From the NCBI GenBank assembly GCA_951799445.1, contig OX637296.1:15004001-15068000 (forward strand): DNA of 64,000 nucleotides, in the 5' to 3' direction. Each line of letters starts with the position of its first letter. Position 1 is the first letter of the stretch. A model generated the notes under the pieces. It saw nothing but the letters and a program-made list of their open reading frames with translations. It searched no databases and was not told the DNA's origin. Shown piece by piece: positions 1 through 9,552 of the stretch. A program made the translations under genes and the position numbers. The stretch comes from Pseudisothecium myosuroides (lineage: Eukaryota > Streptophyta > Bryopsida > Hypnales > Lembophyllaceae).

Positions 1-154
1 AAATACTGACTATCTTTTACACTAGATGCACAAATAGAAAAATATTTCAGTTGAACGAATTTCCTTGAAAGATGGTAATCAACGCTTGGGTGTTTTTTTG
101 AGAAGGTTTTGATAAGTTCACCCATATTTTCATCCATTTTTTATAGTGTTGACC

Positions 155-417
155 AGGGCTTTTTTTCCATTTTTTATGAAGTGCCAAAGTGGCGATATAA
201 AATGTAATAGTGGTGCTCTAAATTTCAACAGTCATCCACATATTGGATAGAAAATATCATATTAGCACATATCACATGTCCATAATTCTATTTTCATCCA
301 CAATTTGGCGATTTCATCCAAGATTTTTTTTTAATTTGAAGTTTTTTTGCTACATTTTGTAGCCAAATTATTTTTTCCTGGTGCAATATAGCACTAAAAA
401 GCCAATAAAAAAGCCCT
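155..417. mobile_element. Mutator-like MITE with 9-bp target duplication
   Basis: Short non-coding inverted-repeat element. The left end starts AGGGCTTTTTT and the right end finishes AAAAAAGCCCT. The 9 bases AGTGTTGAC lie on both sides (145-153 and 418-426), as expected for Mutator-superfamily insertions. One extra C at 154 separates the left duplication from the terminus. No ORF inside. Confidence 0.7.
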
Positions 418-426
418 AGTGTTGAC

Positions 427-947
427 ATTTGAAAGTTTAGAATGTACACCACTGAGACATAGTGGCACAACTAGCATGGTGTTTGAATTGTGGCACAAAC
501 AGGATTTCCTACATTACTTCAAAATTCTACCTATTCAGTCAGTTATCATGTACCGTTAAAATACTCTTAGCGTGTCTGTGGAAAGCCAAGTTGACCTTCT
601 CATCCACACACTAACTTTAGTTAGTCTTTTATAATCAACGCTACTTTGTCTGCACTTCTGTCAACTGAATTGTGTTTGCTTATTATTGTTGTGAGAGGAC
701 GGAGGTCTCCTGCATTTGGAGGAAGGGCAGTAAGGGCACTCCTGCATTTGGAGGAAGGAACTATCATAGGCAGGTTCACCTTACTGCACAAGAGAAACGT
801 GAGAAATGAATCTGAAAATAGCCAGACCTGTCGTCATGGAAATCCCTGTCGGATTCCCTGGAGCAGACGATTGGCATGATGTCAACAGTCACTACGACTT
901 CTGTTAACTACAGTTTAGTTTGTTCATATTCTCCCTGAGCAATGGGG
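427..947. other. Upstream region of the PUD-like gene, no gene seen
   Basis: No convincing coding sequence. A short direct repeat of CCTGCATTTGGAGGAAGG occurs twice at about 708-758. Otherwise AT-rich spacer leading into the promoter of the gene at 1110. Confidence 0.4.
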
Positions 948-956
948 TATATATAT
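948..956 (+). promoter_or_regulatory. TATA box of the PUD-like gene
   Basis: TATATATAT flanked by GGGG and CCCC lies about 154-162 nt upstream of the chosen ATG at 1110. Transcription would start near 980 and leave a leader of about 130 nt. This is an isolated, well-formed TATA element in front of the only intact gene; assignment is by position and motif only. Confidence 0.5.
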
Positions 957-1109
957 CCCCTGCTTGGGTGCTGTTATAGTATCTTTCCAAGTAACTTGCA
1001 ATCGAATTGCTCAGTGAGCGCTGTAGTTCTTCGATTCGTGTTCTCATAGAGTCATAGAAGATCTAGTTGATCAGTTTGAGTGAAGTTTCATCATCGTCGC
1101 CCTCGCACG

Positions 1110-1688
1110 ATGACCAAGCGCAGAGCATTCGCCTCCGTCCGCAACAACAGCTCCGTTCCCCTTGCCGGAGTCTCAGTCGTCCACAAGTACAGCGACAACT
1201 ACAAGCACCAGCATCAGTGGGGCATCATCCAGCCCGGCGAGATCTCCTCGGACCGCATGGAGGTCGAGTATAACACTGGTGCCTTCACCACAGGCCGCGA
1301 CTGGTGGGTCGTCACCTGGTTCAGCCCGGACATGAAGACGCTCTACTACTCCAACCCCAACAACTTTCGCGACATCATCGACGCGCTTGAGAGCGTTGCG
1401 CCGGAAGCGATTGTGGCTGCGGCGAGGGCTGTTGCGGGGCTGTCGACGAGCTTGACGGGTCCGGGGGCTGCGGTTGTGGCGAAGGTCGCGGCGGTTGCGG
1501 CCAAGGCTACGACTTCTGTGCTGTTCAACTCAGAGAGCACGGCTGGGTTTAAGCAGCATATTCTGCGGGAGGAGGATGAGGGTGCGCTGACTGAGATTGT
1601 CATCAATGCAAATCGCTCGATTACTTTCAAGTCGAAGTCGGGCAATTCCGAGACCGTTTCTGCTTCAAAGGTGGCTCCGGGTATGTAA
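1110..1688 (+). CDS. PUD1_2-type (up-regulated in daf-2) domain protein
   Basis: Intact, intronless ORF of 192 codons. I recognise the family from a conserved N-terminal block: VSVVHKYSDNY at residues 21-31, WGIIQPGEISSD at 37-48, then VEYNTGAFTTGRDWWVVTWF at 52-71. An Ala-rich segment follows (about 97-133), and then GFKQHILREED at 146-156. The length of about 190 residues fits fungal relatives. The fold is known as a beta-sandwich from nematode PUD-1/PUD-2; the biochemical role is not settled. No signal peptide or membrane segment, so probably cytosolic. ATG at 1110 is chosen because a GTG at 1080 would add ten basic residues outside the domain. The coding sequence is clearly richer in G+C than its flanks and has a fungal look, so old horizontal acquisition is possible. 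A TATA box lies upstream. Confidence 0.8.
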   Translation: MTKRRAFASVRNNSSVPLAGVSVVHKYSDNYKHQHQWGIIQPGEISSDRMEVEYNTGAFTTGRDWWVVTWFSPDMKTLYYSNPNNFRDIIDALESVAPEAIVAAARAVAGLSTSLTGPGAAVVAKVAAVAAKATTSVLFNSESTAGFKQHILREEDEGALTEIVINANRSITFKSKSGNSETVSASKVAPGM

Positions 1689-1780
1689 GAGATCAGATTC
1701 CTACTGGACTGATTTGTGCGACTGGGAACTTTGGATGCTTTGGCCGGGGCTATACTAGCCACCATTTTAGCCCCCTATAG

Positions 1781-1840
1781 TGCTAGTCAAAAATGGGGAG
1801 AGGGCTAAACCATTTAGCCCCATTTTTGTTCCACTAGCCA
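1781..1840. repeat. Short imperfect hairpin, MITE-like
   Basis: Inverted repeat: TGCTAGT..CAAAAATGGGG..GGGCTAAA on the left pairs with TTTAGCCCCATTTTTG..ACTAGCC on the right. Further TAGCCC motifs scatter around it (1743-1870). It lies about 100 nt downstream of the PUD-like stop codon and may be a decayed MITE core; no target duplication was found. Confidence 0.4.
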
Positions 1841-2542
1841 GGGCTACATTTGTTGTTCAGCTGGAGCTACAAATAGCAGTAGCCGGAGCTAGATCTCATT
1901 TTGCTAAAATAAATGTGGATGTTTTGGATTCAAATAATTCAAATTTTGCTACACAACCTACTCTCCTCTCTATCACTTTTGTCACTCCCTATCTAAGGAG
2001 TATCTAGCCCTATGTGCATTTTTACCAACACTTGTACAGTGTACACCACCATTAAATCAATGGCCTTGGAACTCATCTTCTTTGTGCTCTCTTATGCTCC
2101 ACCTCAACTAAGAGACTTGCCTTCACTTGAGCAGGAGCACTTACATTTTGGTGTAGTTATTTGCTTGGTCATGAGTATCTCAGAATTCCAGTTAGCCTCT
2201 TTTATGGGAAACTCCCACGATGTACCTCCAGGTGGAAACAATGGTTGAACTCGGCAGGAGCTGTACATCATGTTATGCTACAACGAAAGGCCGAAGAGTA
2301 TTGAATGCTTTCTAACGAAAATAAGAGATCGAAATAAACCTGGAGGTTTGAACATTGGAAAGAAGTTGTTCTTTAATCTGGGTCGTGCCATGGTGAAACT
2401 CTAGATAGTATTCTTAGGAAAACCTCAAACACCAGATGACTACTCTACGTAACAAATTGCACATTCGGGTCCCATGATTATTCTCTTGTAGCTTATTGCT
2501 ATTTGGTATTGTTATCATTCTGAGTTGTGGTGGCAATGTTAC
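1841..2542. other. Spacer, expected kinase 3' end not found
   Basis: AT-rich DNA. The C-terminal half of the receptor kinase (HRD loop, DFG, lobe C) should lie here on the minus strand, but no recognisable exon was found. No other gene seen. Confidence 0.4.
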
Positions 2543-5500
2543 CTGCATGTAAGTAGTGCAAACCACGAGCTACTCCCAAGCAAATCTTCAGCCGAGTAGG
2601 CCAATCCACAAGCATCCTATTTGAGCCCGCTGTGCAAGAGAAAACTCACATTAACACCAAAAAATTGCTAAAATCCGTAGTAGCATTGATCTGTCTCTCA
2701 TGGCAAGTATTTGCATTGGTATGCAGAATTATATTAAAATATTCAATCAGCACAAACGATTTTAGAGAGGGATTCACTCACCTAGTAGAATTTGGTGAGT
2801 ATCATAGTTATCCACATACTCATAGACCAGGATCTTTTGGCGTTCATGAAGGCAACAACCTTTCAGATTCACCAGGTTCCGGTGTCTCATTCCAGTGATC
2901 AGAACGATCTCGTTCAAGAAGTCATCGGAGATCTGAGTACTTTCGGGCGTTTCGGCGATTAGTTGCTTCACGGAATCACAGCCACTACACGTCCATTGGC
3001 CAATTCACCCTGTTCAAATTAAATAACGAGGTTAATTTTGCAGCGTTAATTCATAACCGATACAGCTCAAAACTCTAGTGACATAGTTCAAAAAAAGTGT
3101 CAAACGTTCTACCTTAAATACTGCCCCGTAGCTTCCTTGGCCCAACTTCATGTCAGGATGAAAGTCTCTTGTAGCAGTACGAAGCTCGTGATACAAGAAA
3201 ATTGTAGGCTTCACATCAAATTCCTCAAACTCTGAACATTCCAAGCACAGACAAAGCTTAAAATTTCTACAATAGAATCTTAAAGCCACGAAGTAAACTA
3301 CAAATCATTTATGAAATGAACACTACTAGTAACGTAGTGAATAGGTTCTTCAAGGAAGATCATCTGGAGATAATACTTACTTCGTTGAACCTGAAGCTGC
3401 GCCTCAAGCAACAGATATCGCTTGTATCTTTTGTTTCGGTAAAGGATAATACCATATCCAATCATAAGTAGAAGTGCTGACAAAATACTCGTCACAATGG
3501 AAATTATGACTCCCTTCCAATTTGCTTTCGCAGCACCTGGGGTAGAATGTAGCAGCGACGACCTCACCGCCATTGCCGGAAGAATGTCCCGGTGGCCCTT
3601 TTCTTCATCCAGAAAATAGATGAAACCTAAACCCTACGGAGCCGAGCGAGTAGGATCTAGGCCTATAGCGGAGTGCCGTTAAGCGCGTAGGTACAGTCCT
3701 CCTTAGGTTTTGCTCAAGGGGCTTAGGGTTGATTGGCCTAGTTTTTTTGGTTTTATTATTAAAAATAAATAAATTGAAAGATTGGGTGGGCAGACGGGAT
3801 GGATTCCGTTGCTCACTGGACAGAGACGTGGGGCGGGAGGCACTCACCAGGCCATTCTTCCGGTAATGGTGGGTGAGGTTGCCTCTACTACATGTGTCCC
3901 CAGCACCTGATTCAAGACATTTTCCCCAATTGAAAGTGAGTTATCCAGGAAACTAACAATGTCAAATTTTTACGCCAATCAGAATATTTGAAAATTTCAA
4001 GGAGATGTCTAAAGTGAGCATAAAAAATAAGTTAGGTTGGATAATTACTTGATGAACTGAGAAAAAGTTTGCTGGCAAAAGCATCGTTGTTCATCAGTAT
4101 AGTCTCCCAGATTGTAGTAATATGGATTGCCTTGTAATCTGTACAATGCCACATTGTAAACATGGTGAACATGTAATTCCGACAAATTATGAACATGTGT
4201 TATATGACGATATTTCATAAGCCATTTTCAGACCGTGCAGTCTGAACCATCTAGGACAACTATAGATTTCAGACCATGCAGTTTGAACTGTTAAAGTGCC
4301 AAAGTTGCGGAATAAACCATTTTAATGACATTCGCCATTTATGCAGGAAATAAATTTTGTTACCACTCGGTTGCCAAAAGTTGCTCTCAACTAGATAGAG
4401 GGCTCAACTAGTTCCAACGGTTTCCTCACCTGATGATTGATGATATGTTTAAAAAATTGATTCCCCCATTAAGCACATTGGTGATGTTGTTTTTCATCAG
4501 CGACAAAGTCTTCAACGATCCTGATGTACTATCAGATTTCATTTGAAGAAAGCCATCCGCAGAAAGTTGGCCGGTGTCGAGTGTTCCATCAATGGTATTG
4601 TTGTCCAAGTACCTGCGATGTTCAGAAGTCTCATATAATTTCATACATATTCTAATAAAGTCACAATGTAGTACTACATGTTTACAGTAGATCAAATGTA
4701 CTCTCCCAGAAAGTACTACTAATTTATTAAAACAATGATATGATGTATAATCCACAGAACCATGCTCAAACTTTAAAAATATCTGAACACTACTCAAAAT
4801 GATTGCTCCAATCAAAATCCTGCAAACTAAGAAAAAAAAATTGTGCAACTTACAGTTCTTCAAGTGATCCGAGTTGTGAGGCGTCCCATTCGGTAAGAGA
4901 GCCTCTCAGCAGATTGTAAGATAAGTCTAAAATAGAAATCGACTTGGAGAGATTGTTGTTAAATATAGACGAGAGTAAGAATGATCCCGTAAACTCGTTC
5001 CTACTCAAATTCCTGCAGCAAACAAACCCGCTTCCATTAGATCCAACTTTGGGGTTCAATTTTGATTGAAACCACATGTTTAGAGTTTAGATATATATGG
5101 TTCTCAGAGTCACCAAGACTTACACAGATCGTAAGGAGGAAATATTCGTAAGATCAGGAAACGACCCGTTGAACTTGTTACGTGACAAATCCCTGTCCAA
5201 TACCACAACATTGTCTCCACTAACTCAGTGCTCACATGTCTTCAGTTCTCTGATTTCTTACAATTGTGATTGATTAGAAGAAAATGCAGTCTTCACAGGC
5301 ATTAGGTTGCCCCACACATTACAATAAAATGTGCACGTCCTCGATCAAGATTCTAGTGCATAGAAAAGGGGCAAGCTAATGGCTGGAAGAGCGTGAGAGC
5401 TCTAGAAACCACATGGTACTGGGCTACTTACAAAACCTGCAAATTCTTGATGGTAGTGAGATTCGGTACAGAGCCAGTGAATAAATTGTTTGATAAATCT

Positions 5501-6512
5501 TTGCATTCCACCAAAGCCAAAATTTAGACATTCTAGACTTATTTCGCACTGCAATTTTGCATTTGAAAAGTATTCCAGAAACTCATAAATGCATTCAAAG
5601 AATAATACAAATTCCAAAAAAAAGTGTCTCTAAATGGCATCCAGAGTCTTACAGATGGTCCAACTGTGTCAAATTTACAAAGACGTTTGGAGGAATCTCT
5701 CCCTCAAACTGGTTGCTGCCAAGATTTAGTGTCTGGAGGTAAGTCACTCCTTCAATTTGATCCTTTCCAGGAAAGTACCCATTAAACCGATTCCCACTCA
5801 GGTCCCTGTCAAAATGCCATAAATAACATTGGCAACGTAGCACGGTGATGACCACAATTGCGTTTACCTCGACATGATCACATTGGCGCTAGTTATCACT
5901 TCCAAAAACTTAGAAACTGAAGATAAACCTAAGATTGGAGGAGAACATAGAAACAAGCACTTCAGGAAATATGCAGAAAGAAGCTCACAGTTTTACGGGC
6001 CAGACAAGTCTGTTGAGATTTGGAAGGTTGCCAGAAAAATTATTGTCATGAAGATCTCTGTCACCACAAGAAACGAATTAGCCTAGTTGAAAGAGCAATC
6101 TACTTGAGAAACTCAGCGGTACTTTGAAAAAGCTGTTAGCATTGCAACAGAGAGGAGATTGCAGAATTTTATTTTCATGCGAACTCAACCCACAGAAATC
6201 AGACCATTGCATCATGAGGGTCTTACAAAATGTAGAGGTGCGTGTCCATAATGTGTGGAGGAAGTTGTCCTGTCAGATTCGGGTTTCCAGTGAGCTCTCT
6301 GCAGCAAGCACAAGAAATTATGGGGGTTTCCAGGGTTTCGAGACTGTTCAATTCCTATGTTGAGGAAAGATGAAATCCCCTCCGCAATGGCGAAGCAAAG
6401 CATTATTGAGTAGTTCAGGATCGACTCACAACGTCGACAGGGTGTTGATATTTCCGACAGCAGCAGGCAACTCTCCTACGATTGATGCGTCGTCCGTACG
6501 CTGACGGAGCTG
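2543..6512 (-). pseudogene. LRR receptor-like kinase relic (LRR VIII-2-like)
   Basis: Read on the minus strand, exons with GT..AG borders are: about 6512-6430, 6298-6227, 6057-5989, 5805-5653, 5500-5432, 5192-5124, 5012-4854, 4612-4430, 4138-4049, about 3590-3381 (transmembrane helix then basic KRYKRY), 3231-3113 (P-loop GQGSYGAVFK), 3009-2782 and 2629-2543. Most LRR exons carry one 23-24-residue repeat, for example ELTGNPNLTGQLPPHI and DLSGNRFNG, and phases join cleanly. The LQGNPYYYNLGDYTDEQ block before the membrane helix is typical of plant LRR VIII-2 kinases, plasma-membrane receptors for apoplastic signals. Defects: an 8-nt insertion (2969-2976) shifts the frame just before the catalytic VAVK lysine; the acceptor at 5501-5502 reads AA; the signal-peptide region is missing; nothing remains after LHYLHA, so HRD and DFG are absent. 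Not a functional kinase. Confidence 0.85.
3561..3880. repeat. Inverted repeat flanking an inserted segment in the kinase relic
   Basis: An arm at 3561-3592 (ACCTCACCGCCATTGCCGGA...) is nearly repeated in inverse orientation at 3848-3880. The roughly 255 bases between them look foreign to the kinase gene and contain AAACCTAAACCCTA, a telo-box-like promoter motif. The arms sit at the extracellular/transmembrane exon border. Likely a local inversion-duplication or captured promoter fragment. Confidence 0.5.
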
Positions 6513-7036
6513 CGAGGTGCAAACAAGAGAAGCAGAGCTACTATTACTACGAAGTAACAGTACCGCAAGTGCGGAGACAGTTAGCGAGCTCCTACAATCC
6601 TTGGTTCCCAATTTACACCTCATCGTCAAATTTGCACAGTTCAACGATAATTTGAAGACCGTGGACCATGCCATGCTCGAAAGCGCACACAGCTCAAACT
6701 CTCAAGGGGAGAGATCCGGAACAATCGTTCAGGTGTTGAAGATTACGATCGGTTTTTTCTCTTTAGAGAAGAATTACTGGTGTGAAGCAGGTCTGGCTAT
6801 TACGATATGTGTATATCTAGCAATAACTGAGTTCCGCAGCTTCAGATATCTTCGCATGTACGTTTTCATAACCTGAAGCAGCGTCCGGGACCTAACCCCC
6901 AATGACCTTACCCATCATGCAGGCGCTTTGGAGGTTCTACTGAACGAGTTAGGTGCCCAAGACCATGTTGTCATACGACTTGCTCAATTTGATCAGCACA
7001 TTTTCACAGTGCATCAACTGATTGAGTTCTTGAGTT
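6513..7036 (+). other. Unrecognised gene fragment with a duplicated module
   Basis: Two plus-strand stretches translate into similar segments. The first, from about 6550, includes ETVSELLQSLVPNLHLIVKF; the second, from about 6922 after an AG acceptor-like site, includes LEVLLNELGAQDHVVIRLAQ and ends at a TAG at 7034-7036. Both continue with an AQF-x-TV-H pattern, suggesting an internal duplication of an alpha-helical module. The first abuts the truncated LRR exon on the opposite strand, so the junction near 6512 is probably a rearrangement point. I do not recognise the family; coding status is uncertain. Confidence 0.3.
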
Positions 7037-7383
7037 AGTACTCGATCATTCAAATGTATAAATGATTTTCCGCATTTCTATAAATATTAACTGTTACGAC
7101 CACTCATGTTCGATCTCGTGTGCCGGGATTACGTTGATATGCAATCCATCATCATATACGGTAAATTGGCAAACTTCAATTCCAAGTTCCAAAATTGGGG
7201 CATATGGTCAAGTGCACGGAGCTCAAAAATCTAGGGCTGGTGAAGATTTGATGTTCTCAACTCTCGCAAAGTGTCTATTTCTTGTTATTTTGCCGCTCAC
7301 GTCCGTACATGACAACTGATATTTATGACGATTGATATTTACTTTCATATTATTTTACTCTGAGTGCATTTTTGATGTGGGGT

Positions 7384-7766
7384 AAGGTAGAAGCACCAGT
7401 AGTCAATCATTTAAGGAATTTTGGAGCAGATCTTGCGCAGTAAGAGGTGGTGGAAATTTTTCCAATAGGAAATATGGAGATTGCAAAATTTTCAGAATTT
7501 TTTTCCCACAATTGAATTTACAGTGAATTTTGGGAGCCAAAAAGTGCATTTCACCAATAGCCAATGTCTAGAGTCTTCCAATTCCGATCATTCAAGAACT
7601 ACTTCCCACTTACTACTTCCTTGCATACTACTTCGGGACATGTGTCATAACCTTATTAGTCCCAACTTTGAAAAAGATCCAAAAACACACATTTGAGCCT
7701 TGATTGGAAATACTGCCCCCTACAGGTTGGGTATTAGGCGTGGTTGACTACTGGTGCTTCTACCTT
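7384..7766. mobile_element. MITE, family J copy 1
   Basis: Terminal inverted repeats of about 25 bp: AAGGTAGAAGCACCAGTAGT on the left and its reverse complement at about 7746-7766. The interior (7490-7730) resembles 51,690-51,940, which lies inside another inverted-repeat element. No clear target duplication around this copy. Non-coding. Confidence 0.65.
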
Positions 7767-7837
7767 ACTGGACAATCACATATCTAATTCAAGCTAGTCC
7801 GGGATCATGCAAGGACCCAGAACGACAATTTTGTTAA

Positions 7838-8761
7838 CCCCTAAAGTTCCTTGACTATGTTCTCACCAAAAATGCTCCAAAACTGCCATTTCTAGTACAA
7901 ATACCAAAATTTTGAAAAATATCATTTTTGGACACATGTAACCGTAGGATCTTGTAGTATTCTAGTTTGAAAATATGTGGAAAAAATTTCAGAAATTTCC
8001 ATCGTGTAGATTGGAATATATTAGCGTTTGAAGTGGCAAAAGTCCTTTTTTTGGCCCTGCGAAAAATCGGGCAGCTGCACTTCACAAGTTCAGATTATTA
8101 TAAAAAAATTTCCAAAATGGTTGTGCATCTTTGGATTCATTCTTCAGGTCAAGTTGGCTACATGCTTGAAAATTTTCAGATTATTTGGAACTGTACAACA
8201 TATAGAAAAAAAATAGTAAGTAGAAAGAAGTAGAGAATGGTTCAAAACACTAAATTGTGAAGAAGTTAATTATGGAATTGAAAAACGCCAATCCCAATGG
8301 TTGCAATGTTGTAATAAACAATCTACATCCTACAATTTAATTTTTTTTGAAAAATATTGAAAATTGAGTGAAATAAACAACTCCAAAGTTTATTTTAGAG
8401 TAGACAATCCATAACTGCCCGCAAACTAAAAATCCTCATAACATTTGACTCATTGATCAGAATGGAATGATTCAAAGTTTTTCACATGTATATAAATCTA
8501 GTAAACCAATTTCAAATTTTTATTTTTGAAAAAAGTGATTTTTTCTGATCTGCCCGGACTGCCCGAGCTGACCAACAAACAACATATTAGGCCATAATTT
8601 TTGACTCGTATTTCCAAATGTCATGAAATTTGGTGTATATGAAAGATATTCCTCGTCCCCACCTTCTTTAAAAATTTCAGTCCAAAATATGCAAATCTCC
8701 AGTCACACGTACCTGCCCAAAAATTCTATGTTGCCAAAAAGGCATGTTGGTCCTTTAGGGG
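7838..8761. mobile_element. piggyBac-type MITE (copy E1), TTAA target
   Basis: Begins CCCCTAAAGTTCC and ends GGTCCTTTAGGGG, with TTAA directly outside each end (7834-7837 and 8762-8765). TTAA duplication plus CCC-starting inverted termini is diagnostic of the piggyBac superfamily. 924 bp, no transposase; presumably mobilised in trans by a transposase like the relic at 20.6-22.5 kb. The interior is shared with E2. Confidence 0.8.
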
Positions 8762-9187
8762 TTAATTTGGCACAATTCCATTACAAATAGTGTGCCGTGC
8801 CGTTGCCACAATCTAAATAAAAATAAAAATAATTTTTTAATTTTTTTAGTTTTTAAACTTTGAAATTCAATATCTTCTATGCACGTAGGAGTGCAAAGGC
8901 TTTTGTCGTGGTGTGAGAGGTTGCATTCTTGATACGAATAGAAAGCTTTATGCACAAAGGAGTCCAAGGGCTTTTGGACATGTGATGTGAAAGTTATGAG
9001 GTTTTTTAAATAAAAAATAATTTAATTTAATTTATTAATTCAAAAATAATTCAAAAATCTATAACTTTCACATTGTAGGTCCAAATGCCGTGAAACAAAG
9101 TCTCTACTCCCTTTCTCCCAGAGAGGTTTCCAACACTACAAAGAACGCGGCCAAGGACTTATAGGTTTTTAGATCTCAACGTATTAA
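8762..9187. other. Spacer between two piggyBac-type MITEs
   Basis: AT-rich spacer, including a run of A/T at 8815-8860 and 9005-9055. No coding sequence or repeat boundary seen. Confidence 0.4.
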
Positions 9188-9552
9188 CCCTAAAGTTCTT
9201 TGACTACTTCTTTTTTTTAAATCAAAAAAGCTCCAAAACTGTCATTTCTAGTACAAGTACCAAATTTTAGAAAAAAAACATTTTTAGACACATGAATAAT
9301 TGTAGGATCTTGTAGTGCGCTATTTTGAAAAGATGTGGAATTTTTTTAAGAAATTTCCACGGTGTGGATTGCAAGACATAAGCGTTTGAATTGACAAAAT
9401 TCCTTTTGTAAGCCTTATCAAAAACGGGGCAATTGAGCTTTACAAGGTTGCATTTGTATGAGAAAATGCCCATGTTGGTGGTGCTTCTTTGGATTAGTTC
9501 TTCAAACAAGTGGGCTATATGCTTGAAAGTTTTTAGATCATTTGGATTTGTA

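Noticed and set aside
1346..1765. 139-codon minus-strand open frame
   Set aside because: Antisense shadow of the PUD-like gene; Ala/Ser-rich low-complexity translation mirrors the GC-rich sense codons.
3625..3645. AAACCTAAACCCTA as interstitial telomere
   Set aside because: Only about two units; a telo-box or chance is more likely than a telomeric tract.
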